In this document: positions 8,298-17,473 of the stretch, in pieces
Position numbering within the stretch: the first letter of the stretch is position 1
Layout of the letters: each line of letters opens with the position of its first letter
Assembly: GCA_030148605.1 (NCBI GenBank)
Contig: JASBTD010000017.1
Coordinates: 1-61,294 of the forward strand
DNA from: Erythrobacter sp.
GTDB lineage: Bacteria > Pseudomonadota > Alphaproteobacteria > Sphingomonadales > Sphingomonadaceae
Direction of reading: 5' to 3'
DNA length: 61,294 nt
Program-made: the position numbers and the translations under genes
Notes under the pieces: generated by a model
What the model saw: the letters and a program-made list of their open reading frames with translations, nothing else
The model's database searches: none
What the model was told of the DNA's origin: nothing

Positions 8298-9241
8298 CAG
8301 GCAATGAACCTGTAGTCTTCGGCAATCGCGTTGGAGATTTCGACAGCGCGCGTTTTTGCCGCTGTGATGAACTGGTGAAGGCCCTGCTCGATGATTTCGT
8401 CGACATGTGTTTCGCGCAGTTCGCGCGCCGCCTCGCGCACCATTTCATGCGATCGCCCTTCCGCGCCATACTCCTCTGCAAGGAAACGCAGATTGCTCTC
8501 CAGCTTGTCAACGCAGAACCGAAGACTGCGCGGGAAGCGCCGGTCAAGCAGCAAGAAGCTGGTAATGCCGCGCGCGTCCATTCGCCCCGCGTTGAGCCAG
8601 CGATATGCCCGGATACCGGAGAGAGAGCGAAGCACCGCTTCCCATTGCTTGTTGTCCAGGTCAGAGCCGACCATGCTGATATTCGGGAGAAGCACATAGT
8701 ACTTCACGTCGAGTGTGCGCGCGATATTGTCTGCCCGCTCGAGGAAGGTTCCCAGCCGTGCGAAATTGTAGATCTCGTTGCGCAGCATGGTGCCTTCCAT
8801 CGCGCCGCGTACCAGAGCTGCCTGACGGCGTGTAAGCGGCAGGATGTCACCCAGATTGCGTTCGGTGATCGGCGTGGCGAGCATGCTTTTCAGTGCAATC
8901 CAGGTCTCATTGTTGGTTTCCCACACTTCGCGAGTAAGCGATGTGCGGACTTCGCGGGCGTTTGTCCGCGCATTCTCGACCATCTGCATGATGCTGCCCG
9001 GATTGTCGCGTCCACGCAGCATGAAGTCCGGCACCTGCATGCCTGAATATGTCTCATGGCTTTGGCTGTAGAGCGCGTCTTGCCCGGTTGTGACAAGCAC
9101 AGAGCGCCACTCGTCATCGGCTGCTTCGACGCCGCTGGTAAGCGCGATCTGCAGCCCCGCATCAAGCAAGCGCGCAGTATTCTCTGCCCGCTCAAGATAG
9201 CGGAACATCCAGAAGATACCGTTTGCGTGGCGGCCAAGCAT
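8297..9241 (-). CDS. Alpha-E domain protein of the Anbu operon
   Basis: This 314-residue, all-helical protein matches the alpha-E family (COG2307): MLGRHANGIFWMFRYLERAENTARLLD at the N-terminus and later FARLGTFLERADNIARTLDVKYY are its hallmark ER(A/D)xxxAR motifs, which occur twice. Biochemical function is unproven. It is always found with the circularly permuted ATP-grasp enzyme, sometimes fused to it, and is presumed to act with it in amide-bond chemistry. The gene starts 6 bases after the ATP-grasp stop and overlaps the next gene by one base. Confidence 0.9.
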   Translation of the reverse strand: MLGRHANGIFWMFRYLERAENTARLLDAGLQIALTSGVEAADDEWRSVLVTTGQDALYSQSHETYSGMQVPDFMLRGRDNPGSIMQMVENARTNAREVRTSLTREVWETNNETWIALKSMLATPITERNLGDILPLTRRQAALVRGAMEGTMLRNEIYNFARLGTFLERADNIARTLDVKYYVLLPNISMVGSDLDNKQWEAVLRSLSGIRAYRWLNAGRMDARGITSFLLLDRRFPRSLRFCVDKLESNLRFLAEEYGAEGRSHEMVREAARELRETHVDEIIEQGLHQFITAAKTRAVEISNAIAEDYRFIA

Positions 9242-9247
9242 CCTGCG

Positions 9248-10681
9248 TCAGTCCTCAAGCACCCAGGTGTCTTTGGTCCCACCGCCCTGCGACGAGTTTA
9301 CCACCAGCGATCCCTTGCGCATGGCGACGCGCGTAAGGCCGCCCGGTGTGATCGAGATTTCGCGCGGTGAAACCAGCGCGAATGGTCGCAGGTCGACATG
9401 ACGCGGAGCAAGCCCTGACTTGGTGAAGATCGGCACAGTCGAAAGCGACAGCGTTGGCTGTGCGATATAATTGCCTGGCTTGGCTTTGAGCTTTTCCGCG
9501 AAAGCCTTGATTTCGGCTTTCGTCGCCGTGGGGCCGATCAGCATCCCGTATCCGCCCGAACCGTGCACTTCCTTGACGACGAGATCTGCCAGGTTGTCGA
9601 GCACGTATTTGAGCGCGTCCGGCTCGCTGCAGCGCCAGGTTTCAACATTGTCCAGAACAGGCTTCTCGCCGGTATAGAACCGCACGATATCGGGCATGTA
9701 ACTGTAAATCGCCTTGTCATCCGAGATGCCGGTGCCCGGCGCATTTGCGATGGTGACGCCGCCTGCGCGGTAGACATCCATGATCCCCGGCACACCCAGC
9801 ATGCTTTCCGGATTGAAGGTGAGGGGGTCGAGGAAGTCGTCATCCACCCGGCGATAAATCACATCGATTGCCTTGTAACCGCGGGTAGTGCGCATCGCCA
9901 CGCGCCCGTCGATGATCCTGAGATCGTTTGCCTGGACCAGCTCTGCGCCCATCTGGTCTGCAAGGAACGAGTGTTCGTAATATGCTGAGTTGTAGATACC
10001 CGGAGTCAGCACGGCGATCACCGGTTCGTCGCTCCCAGTCGCGGGCGGGGCACAATTGGCTAGGCTGGTCGCAAGGCGTTGCGGATAATCCTGAACAGGC
10101 CTGACCGGCACCTGCGTGAACAGGTCCGGGAACATCACCATCATGGTTTCGCGGTTTTCCAGCATATAGGACACGCCAGATGGGGTGCGGGCATTCTCTT
10201 CCAGCACGAAGAATTCATCGGGCCCGGTCCGTACCAGGTCTACGCCCACGATATGTGTGTAGACGCCGCCCGGCGGATTGAAGCCCACCATCTGCTGCAG
10301 GAAGGCATCGTTCTGCGAAAGCATATTGAGCGGCAGGCGGCCCGCGCGAATGATCTCCTGCTTGTGATAGATATCATGCAGGAACGCATTGAGCGCTTTG
10401 ACTCGCTGTTCAATCCCGCGCGAAATTCGCCGCCATTCGGATCCGGATATGATCCGTGGCACCATATCGAACGGGATCAGCCGTTCTTCACCGTCCGCCT
10501 CGCCATAGACATTGAAAGTAATGCCGGTGCGCCGGAAGAAGCTCTCCGCGCGGCCATTCTGGGCTCGCAGCCAGCGCTGATCCTGATCATCATACCATGT
10601 GCGATAGCCATCATAAGCGGAACGAACATTTCCTTGTCCGTCCACCATTTCGTCAAAATGAGCGTTGGTGCCTGATGTCAT
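9248..10681 (-). CDS. Circularly permuted ATP-grasp peptide ligase-like protein
   Basis: The frame opens with a GTG at 10702, but the ATG at 10681 has CGGAA seven bases upstream and is preferred (477 residues). It matches COG2308: RRISRGIEQRVKALNAFLHDIYH, GVDLVRTGPDEFFVLEENARTPSGVSYMLENR and NLADLVVKEVHGSGGYGM are the typical permuted ATP-grasp blocks, with DLVVKEVHGSGGYGML as the ATP-binding region. The family is predicted to ligate amino acids or peptides. It heads the operon ATP-grasp, alpha-E, transglutaminase-like, Anbu. The DASS symporter gene ends only about 60 bases upstream on the same strand, separated by an inverted repeat. Confidence 0.9.
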   Translation of the reverse strand: MTSGTNAHFDEMVDGQGNVRSAYDGYRTWYDDQDQRWLRAQNGRAESFFRRTGITFNVYGEADGEERLIPFDMVPRIISGSEWRRISRGIEQRVKALNAFLHDIYHKQEIIRAGRLPLNMLSQNDAFLQQMVGFNPPGGVYTHIVGVDLVRTGPDEFFVLEENARTPSGVSYMLENRETMMVMFPDLFTQVPVRPVQDYPQRLATSLANCAPPATGSDEPVIAVLTPGIYNSAYYEHSFLADQMGAELVQANDLRIIDGRVAMRTTRGYKAIDVIYRRVDDDFLDPLTFNPESMLGVPGIMDVYRAGGVTIANAPGTGISDDKAIYSYMPDIVRFYTGEKPVLDNVETWRCSEPDALKYVLDNLADLVVKEVHGSGGYGMLIGPTATKAEIKAFAEKLKAKPGNYIAQPTLSLSTVPIFTKSGLAPRHVDLRPFALVSPREISITPGGLTRVAMRKGSLVVNSSQGGGTKDTWVLED

Positions 10682-10710
10682 GCGATTCCGTGCAGCGTGC
10701 ACGACTAAGC

Positions 10711-10742
10711 CGCACTTGCCAAGTGCAAATGCTGCAAGTGCG
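10711..10742. repeat. 9-bp inverted repeat between symporter gene and Anbu operon
   Basis: CGCACTTGC (10711-10719) and GCAAGTGCG (10734-10742) are perfect arms around a 14-base loop that itself begins with a third copy of the half-site (CAAGTGC, 10720-10726). There is no T-run, so a simple terminator is unlikely. It lies in the promoter position of the Anbu operon and could be an operator or a processing hairpin. Confidence 0.5.
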
Positions 10743-10744
10743 AA

Positions 10745-12202
10745 CTACAGCACGGCTGGAACCAGCCACACAGCCGCGGCGGAAACAAGGGCGATTGAAA
10801 CGAGGTTGAGCCAAAACCCGGCTCGCATCATTTCGCGAATCTGTATCTCGCCGCTGCTGAAAACGATCGCATTGGGCGGTGTTGCAACAGGCAGCATGAA
10901 TGCACAGCTCGCCGCCACTGTAACCGGGACGACCAGCATCAAGGGATCGACCCCCACCTCAATCGCCACCGCTGCGACGACGGGCAGCAGAGTGGCAGTC
11001 GTCGCAACATTGCTGGTCAACTCTGTCAGGAAGATCACAAGACTGGTCAGCGCAACCACCAAAAGCACATCGTTGATCGCGCCTAGAGGGGCCATTTGCT
11101 GCCCCAGCCAAAGGGTAAGGCCCGACGACGAAAGGGCCGCTGCCAGAGAAAGGCCACCGCCAAACAGGATCAGCACCCCCCAAGGCAATCTCTTCGTATC
11201 TTCCCAGGTTACCAGACCATGACGGTCAGCCCCGCTTGGAATCAGAAACGCTGCCAAGGCGGCAAGCATCGCTACTCCCGCATCGCTCAGTCCTTCCAGT
11301 CCGATCGCGCTGGAAATCGGCTTTCGCAATGTCCAGCCGATCACCAGCAATGCGAACAATATGGCGGTGCGCTTTTCAGCTACTGACATGCTGCCCATCG
11401 CTTCATAACGACAGTCGAGTTCGGCGCGCGTTTCTGTTGAAGAGGCGAATGTTACCGGGAAAAGGAAATGTGTCAGCAAGATCCATCCAAGCGGAAGCAG
11501 GATCATTGTGACCGGAATTCCAACCATCATCCAGCGTGCGAATGCGATTTCGAGGCCATATTCGCTTTGCAGAAAGCCGACCATGAAGGCATTGGTCGGC
11601 GTGCCCACAAGTGTGGCAACGCCACCGATCGAAGCACCGTATGCCAGACCCAGCAGCAGCGCGATCTGGAAATCGTGCTTGGCCTTGTCTGTCAAACCAG
11701 GCGAGGTTTCTCCCACAACAAGCGCAAGTGAAACCGCGATCGGAAACAGCATGAGCGTTGTGGAAGTGTTCGAAATCCACATGCTCAGCAAGGCTGCGGC
11801 GAGCATGAAACCGGCGACAAGACCTTTGCCGCTGTTACCCATGAGCTGGAATATCAATAGCGCGATGCGACGGTGCAACTGACTGCGCTCAACTGCAAGG
11901 GCAACGAGAAAACCGCCCAAAAACAGGAAGATAATCGGGTTGGCATATGGTGCTGTCGCATCCTCTAGGCTCATCACGCCGGTCAATGGAAACGCGATGA
12001 TGGGAAGCAGCGCTGTTGCAGGCAACGGTATTGCTTCCGTCGCCCACCACACCGCCATCAAAACACCGACAGAAGCAACAATTTGTGCTGATCGATCGAG
12101 GCCCGAAGGTTCGAACAGGAAGAAAAAGCCCAGAAACGCCGCCAAACCAGCGATCATGCCGGTCAGGTTTAAACTTGAGCTTTCGGTTGTGCTTTCAGCC
12201 AT
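10745..12202 (-). CDS. DASS (SLC13-type) anion:sodium symporter
   Basis: This 485-residue polytopic membrane protein belongs to the divalent anion:Na+ symporter family (CitT/SdcS/VcINDY). Hydrophobic segments run along its whole length. The motif regions SNTSTTLMLFPIAVSLAL and TELTSNVATTATLLPVVAAVA correspond to the two SNT signature motifs that bind substrate carboxylate and sodium, and PVATPPNAIVFSSGE is the C-terminal family signature. Members carry dicarboxylates, citrate or sulfate. It starts 2 bases after the stop of the SGNH hydrolase gene, so it belongs to that transcript. The surrounding genes suggest it takes up a carboxylate released from D-amino-acid or peptide substrates; that is inference. 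Confidence 0.9.
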   Translation of the reverse strand: MAESTTESSSLNLTGMIAGLAAFLGFFFLFEPSGLDRSAQIVASVGVLMAVWWATEAIPLPATALLPIIAFPLTGVMSLEDATAPYANPIIFLFLGGFLVALAVERSQLHRRIALLIFQLMGNSGKGLVAGFMLAAALLSMWISNTSTTLMLFPIAVSLALVVGETSPGLTDKAKHDFQIALLLGLAYGASIGGVATLVGTPTNAFMVGFLQSEYGLEIAFARWMMVGIPVTMILLPLGWILLTHFLFPVTFASSTETRAELDCRYEAMGSMSVAEKRTAILFALLVIGWTLRKPISSAIGLEGLSDAGVAMLAALAAFLIPSGADRHGLVTWEDTKRLPWGVLILFGGGLSLAAALSSSGLTLWLGQQMAPLGAINDVLLVVALTSLVIFLTELTSNVATTATLLPVVAAVAIEVGVDPLMLVVPVTVAASCAFMLPVATPPNAIVFSSGEIQIREMMRAGFWLNLVSIALVSAAAVWLVPAVL

Positions 12203-12203
12203 A

Positions 12204-13049
12204 TTAGAATTCTACCGGGTGGAACTTGGCGACGGTATCATGCGCGACTTGCTGCAGGAACTCGGCGTCTTCACTGCTCACTGTGCCGAAGTAGTCGTAG
12301 GAATTGCCGATTGGAGAAGTCTGATAGATCGCTGCAAATGTAGTCGCAGCAGCCAGATATGTACCCAACAGGCTAGGGTGTGAACCGTCGAAGGATTTGT
12401 GGAGTTCGATGTCCGGACGGCGGCGATAAGCCTCGTCAAACGCCAGACCTACCGGGATAACCAGTGCGCCGATGCGGTTGCCGGTTTCGATATAGAGAGA
12501 CGCAATGTCATCAATCATATCGGCGCGGGCTTGCCTGTGCGGCGGCACATAGGCCGGAGTCATATACAGCACCGGCTCGCCGCCCGCGGCGCGCACTTTA
12601 CCCGCATAGGCAATGGCGGTTTCGGTAAAGCGCTTGCGTGAGTTTTCGCTGAGGGCTGCCGAGCTGATTCCCTGCATGACAACCGCTTCAAACTTTGCCT
12701 CGACACGCAGGTTTGAGGGGGCAAGCAAATGATCGATGGCATGGTCACGCAAGGCGGCACCGCCGATCGTGGCCGATTTGTAGGTGACCTCCGATGCGCG
12801 TACAACGTTGGCTGCAACAGCCATCCGCTGCACATGGTTATGCAGGCTATCATTGTAATAGAAGTAACTGTTTCCAACGAACAGGATGCGCGTCGGCCTG
12901 GGGTTTGTGAGCTGTGTAACCGCGGCTTTGTTCAAGCCGTCGGCCTGCATGGCTTCAGACGCAGTTCGGGGTTCGCCAACGGTCCCAGCGCAGGCTGCAA
13001 GAGCCATAAGCGCAACGATAAGGCATTGCGTTTTTGAATTGCCAGTCAT
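12204..13049 (-). CDS. SGNH-hydrolase-like lipoprotein
   Basis: An ATG at 13049 with AGGGGTG upstream gives a 281-residue lipoprotein precursor (MTGNSKTQCLIVALMALAAC, lipobox LAAC). A start at 13067 would add six residues before the signal and is less likely. The mature part begins an SGNH fold: RILFVGNSYFYYNDSLHNHV is block I with Asn in place of the usual Asp (GNS rather than GDS), and FDGSHPSLLGTYLAA carries the C-terminal Asp-x-x-His pair. SGNH enzymes are esterases, deacetylases or lipases; here a periplasmic or membrane-anchored acyl esterase is likely. The gene is divergent from the DadA-like oxidase and overlaps nothing; the symporter gene follows within 2 bases. Confidence 0.75.
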   Translation of the reverse strand: MTGNSKTQCLIVALMALAACAGTVGEPRTASEAMQADGLNKAAVTQLTNPRPTRILFVGNSYFYYNDSLHNHVQRMAVAANVVRASEVTYKSATIGGAALRDHAIDHLLAPSNLRVEAKFEAVVMQGISSAALSENSRKRFTETAIAYAGKVRAAGGEPVLYMTPAYVPPHRQARADMIDDIASLYIETGNRIGALVIPVGLAFDEAYRRRPDIELHKSFDGSHPSLLGTYLAAATTFAAIYQTSPIGNSYDYFGTVSSEDAEFLQQVAHDTVAKFHPVEF

Positions 13050-13217
13050 GAAGGCACCCCTGTTCATTGCAATATCTCTATGTTGGATCAGCCTTCGTTT
13101 GGCTAGCCATCACATTCACATACCACGGCAATTGAACAAGTAGTGCATACATGCGGGTTATGGTGACAGAGCCGATTTATCATGGCTGCAATGCGCGGTC
13201 TCGCGCAGGCTTTGTGA

Positions 13218-14438
13218 ATGGGAAATCAACGTTCAGCCATAGTTGTCGGTGGCGGCATTATCGGTGCTACCAGTGCCTATGCTTTGGCAAGACGTGGGTG
13301 GCGGGTTCAGCTGATCGATCGCGAAGCGCAAGCCGCGCAAGGGGCGTCGCTCGGCAACGGTCGCCAGCTTAGCTACAGCCACACGAATGCGCTGGCGAGC
13401 CCGGCTATCTTGCGCGAGATTCCGCGCTTGGTTCTCGGCTGTGATGAAGCCTTCAAGCTGAGGCTGAAACTTGATCGCGCATTCTTGAGCTGGATCTTGC
13501 AGTTTCTTGGCAATTGCACGTCCGCTGCCAACCGCAAGAATACGCTGGAGACGCTGGAGTTGGCTGATCGATCACGCGCAGCGATGGAGCAACTGCTTGA
13601 ACAACATCCGATCGAATTTGAGCGCAGGCAGACAGGCAAGCTTGTTTTGCTGCGCTCGCAAGCTGAATTGAACGCCGCACGAGCTTCGCTGGAAATGAAA
13701 CGCTTGGCGGGTCTTGTACAGGCGATGCTGTCGTATCAAGAGGCCTGCTTTCTTGAACCAGCATTGGAGCAAGCGCGCGAGATATTTCTTGGAGCGCTTT
13801 ACGCACCGGGCGACGAGACGGGCAATTGTGCGGAGTTCGCGCGAAATCTGATCGCATTGTGCGAAGAGCAATTCGGCGTGGAGTTTCACACGTTGAGTCG
13901 GGTCATCGGCGTTAACCGGAAATGTGGGCGGTCTGTTGTTGTGCTTGATTCGGGAGAAGAGCGGCAAGCGGATCTGGTCGTCATGGCCAATGGCCATGCA
14001 ATCAATCAATTCCTTGAACCACTTGGGCACCGCCTGCCGATCCAACCCATGAAAGGCTACTCATTCACTGCGCCAGTAGGGAATTGGGCTCCGCGTGTTT
14101 CTGTGACTGATCAGCGTCGGCGTATCGTTTTTACGAGTTTGGGTGATCGCGTGCTGGTCGCAGGAATTGCCGAGCTAGGCACAAGCGACACTCGCGTCGA
14201 CCAGCTTCGATTGCAGAGCGTGATCGCTGCGGCGCGTGCTTCACTGCCGGAAGCTGCAGTCTACAGTGAAGCTGACAGCGGGTGGGCAGGACTACGCCCC
14301 ATGACGCCCAATTCCCGGCCGATCACCTGTATGCTTGAGCCGGGGATCGCTGTAAATGCTGGTCACGGCATGCTGGGCTGGACGCTGGCGATGGGATCAG
14401 CAGAAAAGCTTTGTGAGGTTGTTGAAAGCGCGACTTAA
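13218..14438 (+). CDS. FAD-dependent D-amino-acid dehydrogenase-like oxidoreductase (DadA family)
   Basis: This 406-residue protein opens with the dinucleotide-binding motif AIVVGGGIIGATSAYALARRGWRVQLIDRE and has the DAO-family C-terminus (SGWAGLRPMTPNSRPI, then NAGHGMLGWTLAMGSAEKL) typical of DadA, which oxidises D-amino acids to 2-oxo acids and ammonia at the inner face of the membrane. ASLGNGRQLSYSHTNALASPAIL matches the DadA substrate-side block. No strong ribosome-binding site precedes the ATG. It shares the bases TTAA with the convergent D-aminoacylase gene, both stops lying in that tetramer. Its position next to a D-aminoacylase supports a role in oxidising the liberated D-amino acid. 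Confidence 0.85.
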   Translation: MGNQRSAIVVGGGIIGATSAYALARRGWRVQLIDREAQAAQGASLGNGRQLSYSHTNALASPAILREIPRLVLGCDEAFKLRLKLDRAFLSWILQFLGNCTSAANRKNTLETLELADRSRAAMEQLLEQHPIEFERRQTGKLVLLRSQAELNAARASLEMKRLAGLVQAMLSYQEACFLEPALEQAREIFLGALYAPGDETGNCAEFARNLIALCEEQFGVEFHTLSRVIGVNRKCGRSVVVLDSGEERQADLVVMANGHAINQFLEPLGHRLPIQPMKGYSFTAPVGNWAPRVSVTDQRRRIVFTSLGDRVLVAGIAELGTSDTRVDQLRLQSVIAAARASLPEAAVYSEADSGWAGLRPMTPNSRPITCMLEPGIAVNAGHGMLGWTLAMGSAEKLCEVVESAT

Positions 14439-16042
14439 CCTGCAGTGCGGCAGGCTTGGTTATGCGGGTGCTTGCGTAACAATTTGCCGGGCATTGCACC
14501 GGTAAACTGCCCTTGAGAGATCAAGACCTCACCGTTGACCAGCAGCCATCTTACACCGCGAGAGAATTCCTCTGGTTGCCGGAAATCCGCTACCGGTGCG
14601 AACCCTGCTGGATCGAAAATGACGATATCTGCGGTCATTCCTTCACGGAGAAAGCCGCGATCTCCGAGTCCGATGGTCTGCGCGGGCAAGCCTGCGCTGC
14701 GCCGCACGAACCATCCGATAGTCTGTGCACCGTTGCGCACCCAATCTTCGTAGACCTTGGGAAAGGATGCGAATTTGCGCGGGTGGCCGCCGCTTCCGTC
14801 CGAGCCGGTCATCACCCAAGGCTGCTGGGCAATGGCTTCGATGTCTTCAGAGCTCATGTTGAATGAGGCCAAGCGCGCGTCCCCGATCAGCAATATCGCG
14901 CGCGCAACTTCAGCCGGGCTTTGCTTCCTTTCCCGGGCCACTTCAGCCAGGGTCTTGCCCTCAATGCCTTCGCCAGCTCCGAGCGATGCGGTGATAAGCA
15001 GGCTTTCCGGCCCGCCGCGCCGCGCAATATTGGCTTCAATCCCACTGAGGATCAGCTCTGAATGCTCCGGATCTGCTAGCCGCGCACGCAAAGCTTCGAT
15101 CCCGCCATCCAGCGCCGCGCGCGGCACAAGCGCGCTGCTGATGCGCGTGCCGGAAGCGCGCCAAGGATATTGATCGGCCGTAACGCGCTGGCCATTGGCT
15201 TGCGCTGCTTCGACTTTCGCGATTATGTCTGCGCTTTGCCCCCAAACTGCGGGTCCCAACGCCTTGAGATGCGCCAGATGGACGGGGATGTCAGCTTCGC
15301 GCCCGATAGTCAGGGCTTCATCCACCGCAGCGAGCAAACCGATCGAGAAGTCGCTCTCGTCGCGCAAATGGGTGTCATAATAACCCCCAAATTCTGCGGC
15401 GACCCGCGCCAGTGCAACCACCTCTTCAGTGTCCGCGAAGCTTTGTGGAGCATAATAAAGCCCCGCTGAAAACCCGAAGGCGCCTGCACAGAAATCGCGC
15501 TTGAGGAGTGATGTCATCGCCGCAATTTCAGCATCTGTTGCAGGCCGATTTGCGTCTCCAACCACTTCCCCGCGAATGTCGCCAAATCCGGACAGGAAGG
15601 CGAAATTGGTGCCGGTAGGAGCGATCGCGCCGCCTTTTCGAGGCAGGTCGAAGCCATATCCGTCATTGCCAACCATCAACGTGGTAACGCCTTGATAAGC
15701 AAATGCGAGATTGGCCCTGCGATTGCTGTCTGCCGAGGTCAGGTCGGTGTCGGCATGAGTGTGTGGATCAATGAAGCCCGGTGCCACCACAAGTCCGTTG
15801 GCATCGATATTGCGGCTTGCTGGCGATCTTTCAGCGAGCCCTTCGCGGACTGCGACAATCCGATTGCCGATAATGCCGATATCGACATCTGCGAGGCGTT
15901 TGCCGTCGCCATCATAAACGTCCCCATCGGAAATGATTAGGTCAAAGCTCGGCTCCGTATGCTCGGCGATTTGAGTGCTGGCGCAGCCACTGACCAGCAT
16001 TGCCAGGCACGCGAAAACGGCTGACCTACTCGTCAGTGACAT
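14435..16042 (-). CDS. N-acyl-D-amino-acid deacylase lipoprotein (D-aminoacylase)
   Basis: This 535-residue protein has a lipoprotein signal (SAVFACLAMLVSGCAS). The amidohydrolase core shows the metal-binding HTH of GFIDPHTHADTD, HLAHLKALG, and the family end motif MTGSDGSGGHPRKFASFPKVYEDWVR, diagnostic of the D-aminoacylase/dihydroorotase-like group that removes acyl groups from N-acyl-D-amino acids. A lipidated form would act in the periplasm. The ATG at 16042 lies inside the 3' end of the carboxypeptidase gene (17-base overlap), so the two are translationally linked. Together with the DadA-like enzyme it suggests use of N-acylated D-amino acids or D-residue peptides such as peptidoglycan fragments. 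Confidence 0.88.
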   Translation of the reverse strand: MSLTSRSAVFACLAMLVSGCASTQIAEHTEPSFDLIISDGDVYDGDGKRLADVDIGIIGNRIVAVREGLAERSPASRNIDANGLVVAPGFIDPHTHADTDLTSADSNRRANLAFAYQGVTTLMVGNDGYGFDLPRKGGAIAPTGTNFAFLSGFGDIRGEVVGDANRPATDAEIAAMTSLLKRDFCAGAFGFSAGLYYAPQSFADTEEVVALARVAAEFGGYYDTHLRDESDFSIGLLAAVDEALTIGREADIPVHLAHLKALGPAVWGQSADIIAKVEAAQANGQRVTADQYPWRASGTRISSALVPRAALDGGIEALRARLADPEHSELILSGIEANIARRGGPESLLITASLGAGEGIEGKTLAEVARERKQSPAEVARAILLIGDARLASFNMSSEDIEAIAQQPWVMTGSDGSGGHPRKFASFPKVYEDWVRNGAQTIGWFVRRSAGLPAQTIGLGDRGFLREGMTADIVIFDPAGFAPVADFRQPEEFSRGVRWLLVNGEVLISQGQFTGAMPGKLLRKHPHNQACRTAG

Positions 16043-17399
16043 GATGGTTCAGCATCGTTTCCATCGTCGCTTCGGCCGCTGCACGGCCTATCTTCCGGAT
16101 CAGGTCGCGATCCGTTTCATCGCCCACTTCATAAGTCATCGTGGGTACGCCAAAGCGCTCGTAAACCCAGGCTTTCGACACGGGGCTGTCGGGATTGTGA
16201 CCGGGCTGTTCCGTGACTTCATAGCCGGGCAGCCTTGCCTGATAATCCGTCACCCAAGCATCGGTGAAACCCGCGGGATTGGTCACCAATTCCTTGTCGA
16301 GTGTGTAGAGCACATCATAACCGGTCGAGTGGAAATCAATGAAGAAGCGCAACTCGCGCGTGGGATCGATCTCTATTGCTTCCAGCTTGTCACGCAGCAA
16401 GCGTGTTTCAGGCTGCGTGAAAGGCCCCCAATCGCGGTTGAGATCACGCTCACCGCGGCTATGCCGCCAATGCCCGCGCGCTACCCCATCGGGATTGAGT
16501 AATGGCACAATAGTGGTTTCAAAGCGCGCACGAAACGCCTGTGCTAACGGATCATCTTCAAGCAGCCTTTCAGTGAAAGCAGTAAGTGCAAATGCGCCCG
16601 TGACTTCGGGCGGATGCTGCCTGCCGACAACCACCAGCTGCTCGCGCGGTGAATTGCCGCCTCCGCCAAAGGAAATCGATTCGATTGCTCGACCTTCGAG
16701 GGAACGGCCAAGCGTGCTGCGGGTTACATCCGAAATGGCTTCCAGCGAACTGAGCCAAGCGTCATAATCTGCCGGCAGGAACAACTCTTGCGAAGAGATG
16801 ATCTGCGGTACAGGCATTGCTTTGATCGCAAGTCGCGCTTGGGCAATTTCGCCTTCACCTCTACCTGTGACGATAAAACGTTCCGGTGAAATTTGTTGCC
16901 ACGCAGCTTCCCGTGACGGAACATCCGATGCACCCGTGCCGCAACTCGTCCGCTGGCGCGCAACAAATCGCGTAATGCGGGTGTCTTTCTCCAATTCGGC
17001 ATCGCCAACCTCGCATTGAACGGACGTGGCATCTGAGACCCAGATCTTTGGCAGATAGCGGTGGCCACAGCGCTCGTAATCGAGATCAACCACGACCTCG
17101 GCGGGCTCGGCCGCCTGGACGCGGAAAGCATACCATGCGCTGCAATTGGTGACTTTTTGATCCTCTTGGCGGATCAGCAAGCGGTAATGGCCCCGCCCCA
17201 CGACCTGACATCCCGCCATGGCTGCACCTTCGAAGTCGCTGTCGATTGTCGAAGTCCCGTCGCTGCAAGCGATGGCCGGGCGCGATGGTGGAGTCGGCCC
17301 CATAGCAGCACTGGCAGTTGTGATGGGTTCGATATCGCGCGTGGTCGAGCACGCACTGGCAACGAATACCAGCAAGAACAGGGAATGCTTCCACTGCAT
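16026..17399 (-). CDS. M14-family zinc carboxypeptidase lipoprotein
   Basis: This 457-residue protein has a lipoprotein signal (MQWKHSLFLLVFVASACST). The catalytic domain carries the M14 zinc ligands HPPE (GRQHPPEVTGAF), the distal His in FFIDFHSTGYDVLY and a catalytic Glu in PTMTYEVGDETDRDLI; RDLNRDWGPFTQPET is the usual substrate-side block. About 170 residues before it form a beta-rich N-terminal domain. Zinc carboxypeptidases remove C-terminal residues, and some bacterial members cut peptidoglycan stems. The gene lies downstream of the amber-interrupted TBDR on the same strand, after an intergenic hairpin, and overlaps the D-aminoacylase gene by 17 bases. Confidence 0.88.
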   Translation of the reverse strand: MQWKHSLFLLVFVASACSTTRDIEPITTASAAMGPTPPSRPAIACSDGTSTIDSDFEGAAMAGCQVVGRGHYRLLIRQEDQKVTNCSAWYAFRVQAAEPAEVVVDLDYERCGHRYLPKIWVSDATSVQCEVGDAELEKDTRITRFVARQRTSCGTGASDVPSREAAWQQISPERFIVTGRGEGEIAQARLAIKAMPVPQIISSQELFLPADYDAWLSSLEAISDVTRSTLGRSLEGRAIESISFGGGGNSPREQLVVVGRQHPPEVTGAFALTAFTERLLEDDPLAQAFRARFETTIVPLLNPDGVARGHWRHSRGERDLNRDWGPFTQPETRLLRDKLEAIEIDPTRELRFFIDFHSTGYDVLYTLDKELVTNPAGFTDAWVTDYQARLPGYEVTEQPGHNPDSPVSKAWVYERFGVPTMTYEVGDETDRDLIRKIGRAAAEATMETMLNHHVTDE

Positions 17400-17424
17400 T
17401 TAGCGCACTCCACCTAGCGGGTTG

Positions 17425-17446
17425 CGAGGGGGCATTTGCCCCCTCG
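17425..17446 (-). repeat. Perfect 10-bp intergenic hairpin without T-run
   Basis: CGAGGGGGCA and TGCCCCCTCG pair perfectly around a 2-base centre. It lies between the TBDR stop (17474) and the M14 carboxypeptidase start (17399). The minus-strand transcript has no U-run after the stem, so it is more likely an mRNA-stabilising or processing element, or a leaky terminator, separating receptor from enzyme expression. Confidence 0.65.
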
Positions 17447-17473
17447 TACCTTACTTCGTGTCAGTCTGGACTC

